This document shows positions 1 to 8,652 of a stretch of DNA of 64,000 nt, one piece after another (the stretch's first letter is position 1; the number at the start of each line of letters is the position of its first letter). The position numbers were made by a program, and so were the translations under genes. Source of the stretch: Amycolatopsis albispora (GTDB lineage: Bacteria > Actinomycetota > Actinomycetes > Mycobacteriales > Pseudonocardiaceae); assembly GCF_003312875.1 (NCBI RefSeq), contig NZ_CP015163.1, positions 6,076,001-6,140,000 on the forward strand, given 5' to 3'. Below the pieces are notes generated by a model. It was not told where the DNA came from, searched no databases, and saw nothing but the letters and a program-made list of their open reading frames with translations.

Positions 1-336
1 ACCGGCGGCACCGACCTGACCGAGAAGAAGCTGATCCTGACCTGGGACCTGCGGGAGGCCGAGAGCTGGGAGGCCGGGTCCACCAAGGTCAACTGCAAGG
101 TCGGCGCGAAGCTGGAGGACGGCAGCGGGCTGGCCCCGGTGACCGGCAGCCTGCACTCCGACGGGCAGGCCCCGAAGACCTCCACCGCCACCCCGGAGCC
201 GCCGCCCACCTCCGCGGTACCCGCCGACCCGAACGCCGGCAACGAGCCGCCGTCGGACAACCACGAGCAGGTTCCGCCGTCCGGCGTGGAGTCGCCGGTG
301 CCGCCGGAACAACCACAGCCGCCCCCGGGGACCTGA
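1..336 (+). CDS. C-terminal part of a septum-formation-type secreted or membrane protein (truncated by the window edge)
   Basis: The reading frame is open from base 1 and ends in TGA at 334-336, so only the last 111 codons are present. The first part (LTWDLREAESWEAGSTKVNCKV region, residues 12-34) looks like the end of a septum-formation domain, with a Trp, a Gly and a Cys in the usual spacing. The tail is Pro/Thr/Ser-rich and ends in PPPGT, typical of an extracytoplasmic disordered end. The next gene is a DUF1025-type metallopeptidase overlapping by one base (TGATG), the same pairing as Rv3835-Rv3836 in M. tuberculosis as I remember it. Domain assignment rests on a fragment plus context, so it is moderately secure. 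Confidence 0.6.
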   Translation, partial: TGGTDLTEKKLILTWDLREAESWEAGSTKVNCKVGAKLEDGSGLAPVTGSLHSDGQAPKTSTATPEPPPTSAVPADPNAGNEPPSDNHEQVPPSGVESPVPPEQPQPPPGT

Positions 337-686
337 TGCCGGTCGAAATGACGCTCGCGCGGTTCGAGGAACTGGTCGCCGAGGCGCTGGACGAGGTGCC
401 ACCGCAGTTCGCCGCCGCGATGGACAACGTGGTGGTGCTGGTCGAGGAGTACAACGAGGAGGAGCCGGGCATTCTCGGGCTCTACCACGGCATCGCGCTG
501 ACCGAGCGCAACTCCGACTACGGCGGGGTGCTGCCGGACCGCATCTCGATCTACCGGCAGCCGCTGCTGGCGATGTGCTCGTCGGAGGCGGAGGTGGTCG
601 AAGAGGTGCTGGTCACCGTGGTGCACGAGATCGCCCACCACTTCGGCATCGACGACGCCCGGCTGCACGAACTCGGCTGGGGCTGA
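336..686 (+). CDS. Metallopeptidase family protein (DUF1025, zincin-like)
   Basis: A 116-residue protein with a clear HExxH zinc motif near the C-terminus (VVHEIAHHFGI), followed by IDDARLHELGWG, the layout of the small DUF1025 zincins. The acidic N-terminal half (EEYNEEEPGILGLYHG) is also characteristic. No signal peptide or membrane segment, so it is presumably cytoplasmic. The start codon overlaps the upstream stop (TGATG), indicating translational coupling with the septum-formation-type gene. Substrate unknown. The family call is strong; actual peptidase activity is inferred from the motif only. Confidence 0.85.
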   Translation: MPVEMTLARFEELVAEALDEVPPQFAAAMDNVVVLVEEYNEEEPGILGLYHGIALTERNSDYGGVLPDRISIYRQPLLAMCSSEAEVVEEVLVTVVHEIAHHFGIDDARLHELGWG

Positions 687-754
687 GCTTTCCCGGCTGA
701 GCGGTTCCACCTAGGGGATCTGCCGGATGACCGCACACCCCGCGGTTCGGGACA

Positions 755-1234
755 ATGGGGGACATGACCGGCGTTTTCTGGATCGACATGGTGTTCGGCC
801 TGGTGCTCGGCCTGTTGCTGCTCTGGCCCGCGCTGCTGCTCGCTCTGGTGGTCTGGCGGCCGAAGGGCGGGTTGCTGCCCGAGGCCGTGCGCCTGCTGCC
901 CGACCTGCTGCGGCTGCTGCGCGGCCTGGCCGCCGACAAGAGCCAGCCGGGTGGGGTGCGGATCCGGATCAGCCTGGTGTTCGCCTATCTCGCCTCGCCG
1001 ATCGACCTGGTGCCCGACTTCGTGCCCGCGGTCGGCAGGCGGGACGACGCCATTCTGGCCACCGCGGCGCTGCGCTCGATCGCCCGCCAGGTCGGCATGG
1101 GGCCGATCCACCGCCACTGGACCGGCAGCCCGCAGGGTTTCGCCGTGCTGCGGGAACTCTGCGACCCCGAGGTGATCGCCGCCCGCGAGCCGGACTACGC
1201 CGAACGGCCCACGAAGCCGAACCAGTACCCCTGA
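755..1234 (+). CDS. YkvA-family (DUF1232) membrane protein
   Basis: About 159 residues. The N-terminus is one hydrophobic helix (FGLVLGLLLLWPALLLALVV). The second half carries the DUF1232 signature, RISLVFAYLASPIDLVPDFVPAVG, in which the SPIDLVPDF stretch is diagnostic. A second possible ATG at 764 (MTGVFW) is preceded by GGGGGAC but with very short spacing, so the start is uncertain by three residues. Function in this family is unknown. It sits alone between the metallopeptidase gene and an SDR gene on the same strand. Confidence 0.75.
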   Translation: MGDMTGVFWIDMVFGLVLGLLLLWPALLLALVVWRPKGGLLPEAVRLLPDLLRLLRGLAADKSQPGGVRIRISLVFAYLASPIDLVPDFVPAVGRRDDAILATAALRSIARQVGMGPIHRHWTGSPQGFAVLRELCDPEVIAAREPDYAERPTKPNQYP

Positions 1235-1278
1235 ACCGAGCACTGCGGAACCGGGACGGGCCTGGCACGGTAATAGCC

Positions 1279-2229
1279 GTGAGCGTGCTCCCGAGAGTCC
1301 TGGACGTGGTCGCGGATCGCGCCGTCGTTCCCGGCTACACGAAGCTGGGTTTCCTGCTGCGCCGCCGGTTCTGGGATCCGTTGCCGCCGGATGCGCTGCG
1401 CGGCAAGGTGGTGGTGATCACCGGCGCGAACTCGGGCCTCGGCAAGGCCGCCGCCACCGGCATGGCGCGGCTCGGCGCCGAGGTGCGGCTGGTGGTCCGC
1501 GACCCCCAGCGCGGCGAGCGCGCGAAGGCCGACATCCTGGCCGAGGTGCCCGGCGCCGCGCTGCGCGTGGACCGCTGCGATGTGTCCGATTTGGACGATG
1601 TGCGCCGGTTCGCGGCCACCGTCTCCGAGCTGGACGTGCTGGTGCACAACGCGGGCACGATGCCGGCCGCACGCGCCGAAACCACGCAGGGCAACGAACT
1701 CACCCTCGCCACGCACGTGCTCGGCCCGCACCTGCTGACCGGACTGCTCGTGCCGGTCCTGCGCGAGGGCGTGCCGGGCCGGGTCATCTTCGTGTCGTCC
1801 GGCGGGATGTACACGCAGCCACTGCGCGTCGACGATCCGCAGTACCGCGAGGGCGAGTACAACGGCACCAAGGCCTACGCCAGGACCAAGCGCATGCAGG
1901 TGGTGCTCGCGCTGCTCTGGGGCAGGCGGCTGGAATGCGACGGGATCACCGTGCACAGCACGCACCCGGGCTGGGCGGCCACGCCGGGCGTGACCGGCTC
2001 GCTGCCCGGTTTCGCCAAGGTGATGGGCCCGCTGCTGCGCGACGCCGGCCAGGGCGCGGACACCGTGATCTGGCTCGCCGCGGCCGAGGAGGGCGGACGC
2101 CCGGAGACCACCGGCCGGTTCTGGCACGACCGCGCGCCGCGACCGGCGCACTACCTGCCGCGCACACGGGAAACCGCGGCACAACGCGACGCGCTCTGGC
2201 AGTTCTGCGAGGAACGGACAAGAAGATGA
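1279..2229 (+). CDS. Short-chain dehydrogenase/reductase (SDR)
   Basis: A 316-residue classical SDR. The Rossmann TGxxxGxG motif (TGANSGLG) is at residues 48-55, the NAG motif follows (VHNAGTM), the catalytic serine lies in VSSGG (about 173-174), and the YxxxK pair is Tyr200/Lys204. A 40-residue N-terminal lead (VVPGYTKLGFLLRRRFW) resembles the DHRS12-like subgroup. The frame is open far upstream, but the GTG at 1279 fits the family best. Its stop overlaps the ATG of the PhoD-like gene (ATGA), so the two are translationally coupled. Substrate cannot be told from sequence. Confidence 0.85.
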   Translation: MSVLPRVLDVVADRAVVPGYTKLGFLLRRRFWDPLPPDALRGKVVVITGANSGLGKAAATGMARLGAEVRLVVRDPQRGERAKADILAEVPGAALRVDRCDVSDLDDVRRFAATVSELDVLVHNAGTMPAARAETTQGNELTLATHVLGPHLLTGLLVPVLREGVPGRVIFVSSGGMYTQPLRVDDPQYREGEYNGTKAYARTKRMQVVLALLWGRRLECDGITVHSTHPGWAATPGVTGSLPGFAKVMGPLLRDAGQGADTVIWLAAAEEGGRPETTGRFWHDRAPRPAHYLPRTRETAAQRDALWQFCEERTRR

Positions 2230-3821
2230 CCGGGTTGGTGCTGGGCCCGCAACTGCGGCACGTGGACGAGAATTCCGCCACCATCTGGGTGGAGACCGAC
2301 GGCCCGTGCACGGTCAGCGTGCTCGGCACCAGTGTGCCCACCTTCGCCGCCGGCGGGCGCCACTACGCGCTGGTGGTCCTGTCCGGGCTCGAACCGGCCA
2401 CCAGCACGCCGTACGACGTGCGCCTGGACGGTGAGCAGGTCTGGCCGCCACCCGGGTACACCCGGCCCGCGCCGCGCATCCGCACGCTGTCCGAAAAGGA
2501 CGGTCGATTCCGGATCGTCTTCGGTTCCTGCCGCAAACCGCGCGAAATGCCCTCGCTCGGTTACGACGCGCTGGTCGCCTACGCCCGCCGGATGGCCACG
2601 CTCGACGAGTCCGAATGGCCGGAATCCTTGCTGCTGCTGGGAGATCAGGTCTACGCCGACGAGACCACCCGCGAGATGCAGGCGTGGCTGGCTTCCCGGC
2701 GCGACACCGGCAAGCCGCCCGGCACCGAGGTGGCCGACTTCGAGGAGTACGCGCGGCTGTACCAGGAGGCGTGGCACGACGACTGGCTGCGCTGGCTGCT
2801 GTCCACGGTGCCGACGTCGATGATCTTCGACGACCACGACGTGCGCGACGACTGGAACACCTCCGAGGCCTGGCGCGAGCAGATGGCCGCGCTCGACTGG
2901 TGGCCACAGCGCATCCAGGGCGCGCTCGCTTCGTACTGGATCTACCAGCACATCGGCAATCTCTCCCCGGCCGAACTGGCCGAGGACCCGACCTTCCAGC
3001 AGGTCACCAAGTCCGGTGTGGACAATCTGCCCGCGCTGCGCGAGTTCGCCCACGAGGCCGACGCCGAAGCCGACGGCAAGAAGGGCGCGCGGTGGTCGTA
3101 CCGGCGCGACTTCGGCCCGGTGCGGTTGCTGGTGATCGACACCAGGGCGGGCCGCGTGCTGCACGACGGCCACCGGTCCATGGTCGACGAGGACGAGTTC
3201 ACCTGGATCGAGCGCAACGCCGACGGTGAATACGACCACCTGCTGATCGGCACGTCGCTGCCGTGGCTGCTGCCCCGGTCGCTGGCGCAGCTCCAGTCCG
3301 CCAACGAAGTCGCCTGCCGTCGCCCCGGCCTGCGCGGCCGCGTCGCCGAATGGGTGCGCCAGACCGGCGACCTGGAGCACTGGTCGGCCTTCCGCACCTC
3401 GTTCGACCGGCTCTCCGGGCTGATCACCCGCACCGGCCGCGCCGAGCGCGGGCCCGCGTCGATCTCCGTGCTCTCCGGCGACGTGCACCACGCCTACATC
3501 GCCAAGGCCGGCTACGCGCCCGAGGTGCCCGCCGCGATCAACCAGCTGACCTGCTCGCCGTTGCACAACACGGTGCCCTGGTACATGCGCCTGGTGTTCC
3601 GGATCGGCTGGTGGCGCGCGGCCGAGGCGGTGGCCGACCGGCTGGCGCGGCGGGCCGGGGTGCCGCCGCTGCCGCTGCGCTGGACGCGGACCTCGGGCCC
3701 GCACTTCGGCAACGCCATCGCCACCATCGACGTGGACGGCCGGGACGCGGTGGCGTTCCTGGAACAGTCGGGTGAGGCCGGGTTGACGCGGCTGCCCCCG
3801 GTGCGGCTCACTGAGCGCTGA
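2226..3821 (+). CDS. PhoD-like alkaline phosphatase family protein
   Basis: A 531-residue metallophosphatase. After a beta-sandwich N-terminal part (about residues 1-90), the metal-binding blocks appear in order: FGSCRKP, LLLGDQVYADET, IFDDHDVRDDWN and SVLSGDVHHAY. These match the PhoD-like phosphatase fold. Unlike secreted PhoD it has no twin-arginine signal peptide, so this copy is probably cytoplasmic. The ATG overlaps the upstream SDR stop by 4 nt; the upstream extension of the frame is an antiparallel reading of the SDR gene and was discarded. The shared transcript with an SDR suggests a joint metabolic role, but I cannot name the substrate. Confidence 0.88.
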   Translation: MTGLVLGPQLRHVDENSATIWVETDGPCTVSVLGTSVPTFAAGGRHYALVVLSGLEPATSTPYDVRLDGEQVWPPPGYTRPAPRIRTLSEKDGRFRIVFGSCRKPREMPSLGYDALVAYARRMATLDESEWPESLLLLGDQVYADETTREMQAWLASRRDTGKPPGTEVADFEEYARLYQEAWHDDWLRWLLSTVPTSMIFDDHDVRDDWNTSEAWREQMAALDWWPQRIQGALASYWIYQHIGNLSPAELAEDPTFQQVTKSGVDNLPALREFAHEADAEADGKKGARWSYRRDFGPVRLLVIDTRAGRVLHDGHRSMVDEDEFTWIERNADGEYDHLLIGTSLPWLLPRSLAQLQSANEVACRRPGLRGRVAEWVRQTGDLEHWSAFRTSFDRLSGLITRTGRAERGPASISVLSGDVHHAYIAKAGYAPEVPAAINQLTCSPLHNTVPWYMRLVFRIGWWRAAEAVADRLARRAGVPPLPLRWTRTSGPHFGNAIATIDVDGRDAVAFLEQSGEAGLTRLPPVRLTER

Positions 3822-3837
3822 TCACCAGGAGGCCAGT

Positions 3838-5169
3838 TTGCCCAGTGTCGCCGACCGCATCCGCGAAACCCCGCCGGAGCAGCGCCAGGCCGAGATCGTC
3901 GAGGTGCTCGTGGACGCCTTCGACGAGCTGATGCGCGCGGACGCGGGTGCGTTCCGCCGCAAGTTCCGCAAGATGGCCGCCGCGCCGTTCGCCTTCTACC
4001 GCGGTTCGGCGTGCCTGTTCTACGCCGACATGGCCGCCGAGCACGACCGCTGGGCCGACGACCGGACGAGTCGCGTGTGGATCGAGGGCGACCTGCACGC
4101 GGAGAACTTCGGCACCTACATGGACGCCGCCGGCGCGCTGGTCTTCGACATCAACGACTTCGACGAGGCCTATCTCGGCAGCTTCACCTGGGACCTCAAG
4201 CGGCTGGCCGCGTCGGTGGCGCTGATGGCCTGGGGCAAGGCGATCTCCGACGTGGACATCGAGCAGCTGATCGCCACCTACCTGCGCAGCTACGTCCGCC
4301 AGGTGCGCGAGTTCGCCGAACGCCCCGGCGACGAGATGTTCAAGCTGCAACTGGACACCACCGAGGGCCTGCTGCACGACGTGCTGCTGCAGGCGCGGCT
4401 GTCCACCAGGGTCGGCCTGCTCGACCAGGTGACCGTGGTGGAGGACTACGACCGCCGGTTCCGCCTCGGTCCCGGGGTGCGCGAGCTGGACCCGGCCGAG
4501 CGCACCGCGGTCGAGCGCGCGTACGAGTCCTATTTGGACACCATCCCGGCGGGCAAGCGGTTCGGCAGCGCCACCTACCGGGTCAAGGACGTGGTGGGGC
4601 GCAAGGGCTTCGGCATCGGCTCGGCCGGGCTGCCCGCGTACAACATCCTGGTCGAGGGGCCCACCCAGGCGCTGGACAACGACGTGGTGCTGTCGATGAA
4701 GCAGGGCAACGTGCCCGCGCCGAGCCGGATCGTCAACGAGGAGCGCATCCACGAGTACTTCCGGCACGAGGGCCACCGCACGGCGGTCTCGCAGCGCGCG
4801 CTCCAGGCACACGCGGACCCGTGGCTGGGTTACACCGAGCTGGACGGCACCGGGTTCGTGGTCGCCGAGCTGTCGCCGTACGTGACCGATCTCGACTGGT
4901 CGGAGCTGACCGAGCCGGAGGACATGGCGCCGGTGCTGGACTACCTCGGCCGCGCCACCGCGAAGATGCACTGCGTGGCCGACTCGGACTCGGAGCAGAC
5001 GCTGGTCCAGTTCCAGTGCGAGGAAGCCATCGCGGCGGCGATCGGCACCGAAGAGGACGCCTTCGTCAAGGAGCTGACCGAGTTCGGCACCGCCTACGCG
5101 GAGCTGACCCGGGACGACCACCGCCTGTTCGTCGACGCGTTCCGGAACGGCCAGATCCCCGGCGTCTGA
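3838..5169 (+). CDS. DUF2252 domain-containing protein
   Basis: A 443-residue protein starting at TTG 3838, well placed behind AGGAGG (about 3827-3832). It carries the DUF2252 hallmarks: FRKMAAAPFAFYRGSACLFYADMA near the N-terminus, VWIEGDLHAENFGTY, and FDINDFDEAYLGSFTWDLKRLAAS. The GDxHxxNF and FDINDFD blocks resemble the catalytic and metal loops of aminoglycoside-phosphotransferase-like kinases, so a kinase-like fold is plausible, but no substrate is known. It lies 16 bp after the PhoD-like gene and may share its transcript. Confidence 0.88.
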   Translation: MPSVADRIRETPPEQRQAEIVEVLVDAFDELMRADAGAFRRKFRKMAAAPFAFYRGSACLFYADMAAEHDRWADDRTSRVWIEGDLHAENFGTYMDAAGALVFDINDFDEAYLGSFTWDLKRLAASVALMAWGKAISDVDIEQLIATYLRSYVRQVREFAERPGDEMFKLQLDTTEGLLHDVLLQARLSTRVGLLDQVTVVEDYDRRFRLGPGVRELDPAERTAVERAYESYLDTIPAGKRFGSATYRVKDVVGRKGFGIGSAGLPAYNILVEGPTQALDNDVVLSMKQGNVPAPSRIVNEERIHEYFRHEGHRTAVSQRALQAHADPWLGYTELDGTGFVVAELSPYVTDLDWSELTEPEDMAPVLDYLGRATAKMHCVADSDSEQTLVQFQCEEAIAAAIGTEEDAFVKELTEFGTAYAELTRDDHRLFVDAFRNGQIPGV

Positions 5170-5219
5170 GCACGGGAAGATCTCAACCCGCCCGGTTGCC
5201 TGTACACCCAGGTCAGCGG

Positions 5220-5645
5220 GTGGCTAAATACCCGATCGTGGGCGACGACGAAGCCGGCCCCACCACCCAGCTGTCCAAGGGGCAGGTGCTGGCCGGGGTG
5301 ATCGGGTTCGTGCTGGGCGGGTCGGTGCTCGGTGCGCTGTGGGCGCTGTCCGGGTCCGAGACCGGGCCCGCCTCCGACGCGCGCGCGGCCTGCGCCGCGC
5401 TGGCGCGGATCGAAGGGCTGTCGGACACGTCCGGGCCGGTCAGCGGGCGGAGCCTGCCGCCGGGCACGCTGGACCGGCTGGCCGCGGCGAAGTCGCTGGC
5501 CGAGGCCGCGGCCGAACTGCAGCCCGCCTACGAACAGCTCGCCGACCACGTCGACGGGGTGCACCGCATGGTGGTCAGCCTGAACTTCGACGCGGGCGGC
5601 CGCTGGCACCTCGACCAGGCGACGGAGATCTGCTCGCGAACCTAG
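5220..5645 (+). CDS. Small single-pass membrane protein, conserved hypothetical
   Basis: 141 residues from GTG 5220. There is one hydrophobic segment near the N-terminus (VLAGVIGFVLGGSVLGALWAL), followed by a mostly helical extracytoplasmic part with two cysteines (AACAAL near residue 62, EICSRT at the end) that could pair. The layout is a type II anchor with a small outside domain. I do not recognise a named family. It converges on the DUF4232 lipoprotein gene with 3 bp between stops. Confidence 0.65.
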   Translation: MAKYPIVGDDEAGPTTQLSKGQVLAGVIGFVLGGSVLGALWALSGSETGPASDARAACAALARIEGLSDTSGPVSGRSLPPGTLDRLAAAKSLAEAAAELQPAYEQLADHVDGVHRMVVSLNFDAGGRWHLDQATEICSRT

Positions 5646-5648
5646 CCA

Positions 5649-6284
5649 CTACCGCTGGATGGTCTTCACGGTGAGCTGGTTGCCCGGGATCTGTTCGCTG
5701 GCGCAGCCGGTGCCCTCGAACGGCACGATCTTGTACGCGGTCTCCTGGGGCGGGTAGACCTTGATGCCGGTGACCGGCGTCGGCTGGCAGGTGCCGGGGT
5801 CGTAGTTGCGGACCTGCACGAAGCCCACGTCGGCGGTGGCCTTCTGGCCCGGCGCCAGCTCGATCGGCTCGCCCTTGGTGCCCTCGCGGAAGGCGGCCGG
5901 GCCGACCTGGTGCTCGTCGCCGCCCGCGGTGTACGAAACGCCAGGGAAGCCCTGGATGGTGCAGGTGCGCTTGCCCGAATTGATGAATTCGAGCTGGCGG
6001 TAAACGGTGCCCGCCGCGCCTTCGCCGCCACCGAGCGTGATGGTCAGGTCGTCGACCTTGCACAGGTTGTCACCGTTCGCGCCGGGTGCTTCTCCCCCTG
6101 GTGACGCACTGCTCTCGGTGGTGGTGGCCGGTGGTGTGGTGGTCGTCTCCGAAGTGGGCGACGCCGAGCTGGTCGGTGTGCTCGCCGCGGGGGAGGCCGT
6201 CTGCGGTGCCTGTTCGCCGCAGGCCGCCAGGGCGAGGCCCAGCGTCGCGAAGGTAGCCACGGTGACCCAGTTACGATTTTTCAT
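5649..6284 (-). CDS. DUF4232 domain lipoprotein
   Basis: 211 residues. The N-terminus is a lipoprotein signal (MKNRNWVTVATFATLGLALAACGE, lipobox LAAC), followed by a long Ser/Thr/Pro linker (about residues 27-75) and a C-terminal beta-rich domain with DUF4232 features (LCKVDDLTITLGG, LEFINSGKRTCTIQGFPGVSY). ATG 6284 is chosen because GGGGAGG lies just upstream on the minus strand and because the upstream extension lacks a signal peptide. The protein is expected on the outer face of the membrane; the family function is unknown. Confidence 0.85.
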   Translation of the reverse strand: MKNRNWVTVATFATLGLALAACGEQAPQTASPAASTPTSSASPTSETTTTPPATTTESSASPGGEAPGANGDNLCKVDDLTITLGGGEGAAGTVYRQLEFINSGKRTCTIQGFPGVSYTAGGDEHQVGPAAFREGTKGEPIELAPGQKATADVGFVQVRNYDPGTCQPTPVTGIKVYPPQETAYKIVPFEGTGCASEQIPGNQLTVKTIQR

Positions 6285-6365
6285 CTTGTTCCGCCTCCCC
6301 GTTACCAGGTGACTACCCAGTAGACGTGCCGACCACACCCGAGGTTGCGCCGGTAGCTTGGGCAC

Positions 6366-7049
6366 ATGCCCGGATTCTGTGACGAAGCGTGGCGGCGCAC
6401 GGCGAAGCTACAACAGTCCGTGTTGGCCCACCCGTTCAACGAAGAGCTGGCGGCGGGCACGTTGTCGCCCGAACGGTTCCAGTTCTACCTCGCCCAGGAC
6501 GCCCGTTACCTGATCGGGTTCGGCCGGGCGCTGGCGGTGGCCGCCACCCGCGCGCCCGACCCCGCCGACCTCAGCTTCTTCGCCGGTGCGGCCCGCGAAG
6601 CCGTGGTGGTCGAACGCGCGCTGCACGAGGGCTACTTCGAGAAGTTCGGGCTGAGCGAAGCCGATCTCGACGCCATCGAGACCTCCCCGACCTGCCTCGC
6701 CTACACCTCGTACCTGCTCGCCGTGGCCCAGGCGGGCAGCTATCCGGAGCTGATCGCGGCGCTGCTGCCGTGCTTCTGGATCTACCAGCACGTCGGCGAG
6801 CACATCCTGGCCAACCAGAGCGGCGACGCCGAAAACCCGTATCAGGCGTGGATCGACACCTACGCCGACGACGAGTTCGCCGCCGCGGTCACCAGCTGCC
6901 GCGAAGCAGTGGACCGCGCCGCCGAATCGGCTGACGAGGTGACCCGATCGCGCATGTTTTCCGCGTTCACCCGCGCGTGTGAGTACGAATGGCTGTTCTG
7001 GGACTCGGCGCACCGGATGGAGGCCTGGCCCACCGCGCACCTGCGCTGA
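6366..7049 (+). CDS. tenA: TenA family protein (thiaminase II / aminopyrimidine aminohydrolase-like)
   Basis: 227 residues with the TenA all-helical pattern: HPFNEELAAGTLSPERFQFYLAQDARYL at the N-terminus, a central TSPTCLAYTSYLL, LLPCFWIYQHVGEHI, and a C-terminal EYEWLFWDSAHRMEAWP containing the expected acidic residue. Characterised TenA proteins hydrolyse thiamine breakdown products to HMP for salvage; others act in different pathways, so the exact reaction is inferred. No thiamine genes are nearby. It converges with the histidine phosphatase gene, leaving 3 bp between them. Confidence 0.85.
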   Translation: MPGFCDEAWRRTAKLQQSVLAHPFNEELAAGTLSPERFQFYLAQDARYLIGFGRALAVAATRAPDPADLSFFAGAAREAVVVERALHEGYFEKFGLSEADLDAIETSPTCLAYTSYLLAVAQAGSYPELIAALLPCFWIYQHVGEHILANQSGDAENPYQAWIDTYADDEFAAAVTSCREAVDRAAESADEVTRSRMFSAFTRACEYEWLFWDSAHRMEAWPTAHLR

Positions 7050-7052
7050 GCC

Positions 7053-7667
7053 TCACACCGGGTCGTCCACCCAGCGCAGGCACCGCCAGCCGCCGTCCAC
7101 CGACTCCAGCTGCACGATGCCGGTGTTGGGGATCAGGCCGGCGTCGGCCAGCTCCGGCCGGACGTTGTCGCACAGCCATTCGGCGGCCAGGCGGATCGAG
7201 CCGCCGTGCCCGACCAGCACCACCACCCCGTCGGCGTCGGCGGCCTCGTGCTTGGCACGCAGGTCGCCGACCGCCTTGCGGTACCGGTCACGCACCTGCG
7301 CGCCGGTCTCCCCGCCGGGTAGCGGCACGTCCAGCTCTCCCCGCGTCCACGAGTGCATGACCTCGGCGAACACCTTCAGCGCCGCCTGGTCGGCGCGGTC
7401 CTCCAGGTCACCGACGTTGATCTCGTGCACCCCTTCGACCGGCTGCACCCGCATGCCGAACACCTCGGCCACCGGCGCCGCGGTCTGCTGCGCCCTGGTC
7501 GCCATCGAGGCGTACACCGCGCGCACCGGCTCGTCGGCCAGCCGGTCCGCCAGCGCGGCGGCCTGCTCCCGGCCGAGCTCGGTCAGCGGCGGGCCCGGCA
7601 GCGCGGTGTTCAGCGTCTTGAGCACGTTCGACTCGCTCTGCGCATGCCGGATCAGGTACAGCTTCAC
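7053..7667 (-). CDS. Histidine phosphatase family protein (phosphoglycerate-mutase-like, Rv3837c-type)
   Basis: 204 residues from GTG 7667. The catalytic RHG-type motif is LIRHAQSESN at residues 5-14, and the second catalytic His is in VVLVGHGGSIR. ASMATRAQQTAAPVAE and HEINVGDLEDR are further family blocks. The GTG overlaps the pheA stop (GTGA), so the frame that continues upstream through pheA is not used. In M. tuberculosis the equivalent gene is next to pheA in the same orientation (from memory). It may be a general phosphatase rather than a glycolytic mutase. Confidence 0.88.
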   Translation of the reverse strand: MKLYLIRHAQSESNVLKTLNTALPGPPLTELGREQAAALADRLADEPVRAVYASMATRAQQTAAPVAEVFGMRVQPVEGVHEINVGDLEDRADQAALKVFAEVMHSWTRGELDVPLPGGETGAQVRDRYRKAVGDLRAKHEAADADGVVVLVGHGGSIRLAAEWLCDNVRPELADAGLIPNTGIVQLESVDGGWRCLRWVDDPV

Positions 7668-8572
7668 GCCAGTTCTCCTCTCCGGACCGCGGCCACCCAG
7701 TCCACGGCTCCGGTGAAATCGTCGTTCGCGGCGCCCGGCTGGATGGTCGCCGCCACCTGGTCGGCCCGCGGGTGCGAGCCGAGGAAGCGCAGGCCGGAGC
7801 AGCGCCGCCGCAGCGCGGCCAGCGCGTCGCCGATGCGCGGCTCCGAAATATGCCCTTCGAAGTCCATGAAGAACAGGTATTCGCCGAAGTTTCCCTTGGT
7901 CGGCCGCGCGTCGAGGCGGGTCAGGTTGATGCCGCGGGTGGCCAGCTCGGTGAGCAACTCGGCCAGCGTGCCGGTGCGGTTCGCGGCGGCGGCCACGATC
8001 GAGGTGCGGTCGGCCCCGGTCGGCTCCGGCAGCTCGCCCGGCGGCTTGAGCAGCAGGAACCGCGTCCTGGCGTCCCGCACGTCGGCCACCTCGGTGGCCA
8101 GCACGCGCAGCGGGTAGTGCTCGGCCGCCACCGGCGCGGTCACCGCCGCGTCGAACTCGCCCTGCCGCACGCCGACCGCGGCGGCCGCGGTGGACGACGC
8201 CGCCACCGGCCGCGCGTCCGGCAGGTTGACCTCCAGCCACTGCCGCACCTGCGCGAGCGCGTGCGGATGGCTGGCCACCGTGCGGATCGGCTCGCCGTCG
8301 GTCCTGGCCAGCACGGTGAAGTGCACCGGGAGCAGCGCCTCGGCCACGGCCACCAGCAGTTCCTGCTCGGCGAGCCCGTCCAGGGTCGCGGTGACCGGTC
8401 CCTCCACCGAGTTCTCCACCGGCACGCAGGCCGCGTCGGCCTCGCCCTTGCGCACCGCGGCCAGCGCCGCCGGAATGGTCTCCACCGGGAGCAGTTCGTC
8501 GTCAACGGTCAACGTGCGGGCGGCCTGCTCGGTGAAAGTCCCCTGCGGGCCGAAATAGGCGATTCGAGACAC
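7664..8572 (-). CDS. pheA: Prephenate dehydratase
   Basis: 302 residues from GTG 8572. It converts prephenate to phenylpyruvate in phenylalanine synthesis. The N-terminal motif GPQGTFTEQAA, the catalytic TRF motif (DARTRFLLL, about residues 176-184) and a C-terminal ACT domain (LDARPTKGNFGEYLFFMDFEGH, allosteric phenylalanine site) are all present in family order. There is no chorismate mutase domain, as usual for actinobacteria. It overlaps the following phosphatase gene by 4 nt. The macro-domain gene is divergent, with 80 bp between the starts. Confidence 0.95.
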   Translation of the reverse strand: MSRIAYFGPQGTFTEQAARTLTVDDELLPVETIPAALAAVRKGEADAACVPVENSVEGPVTATLDGLAEQELLVAVAEALLPVHFTVLARTDGEPIRTVASHPHALAQVRQWLEVNLPDARPVAASSTAAAAVGVRQGEFDAAVTAPVAAEHYPLRVLATEVADVRDARTRFLLLKPPGELPEPTGADRTSIVAAAANRTGTLAELLTELATRGINLTRLDARPTKGNFGEYLFFMDFEGHISEPRIGDALAALRRRCSGLRFLGSHPRADQVAATIQPGAANDDFTGAVDWVAAVRRGELA

Positions 8573-8652
8573 ACGGCAAGGCTACGCACTCACTTTCACT
8601 CGCATAGCCGGTAGGCCGGGCGGTTACGCACACCGCCGATTTTTGCGATGCT

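Noticed and set aside
4011..5645. 544-codon plus-strand frame across the DUF2252 gene
   Set aside because: Arg/Gly/Ala-rich shifted reading of DUF2252; only its last part, from GTG 5220, is a real gene and is annotated separately.
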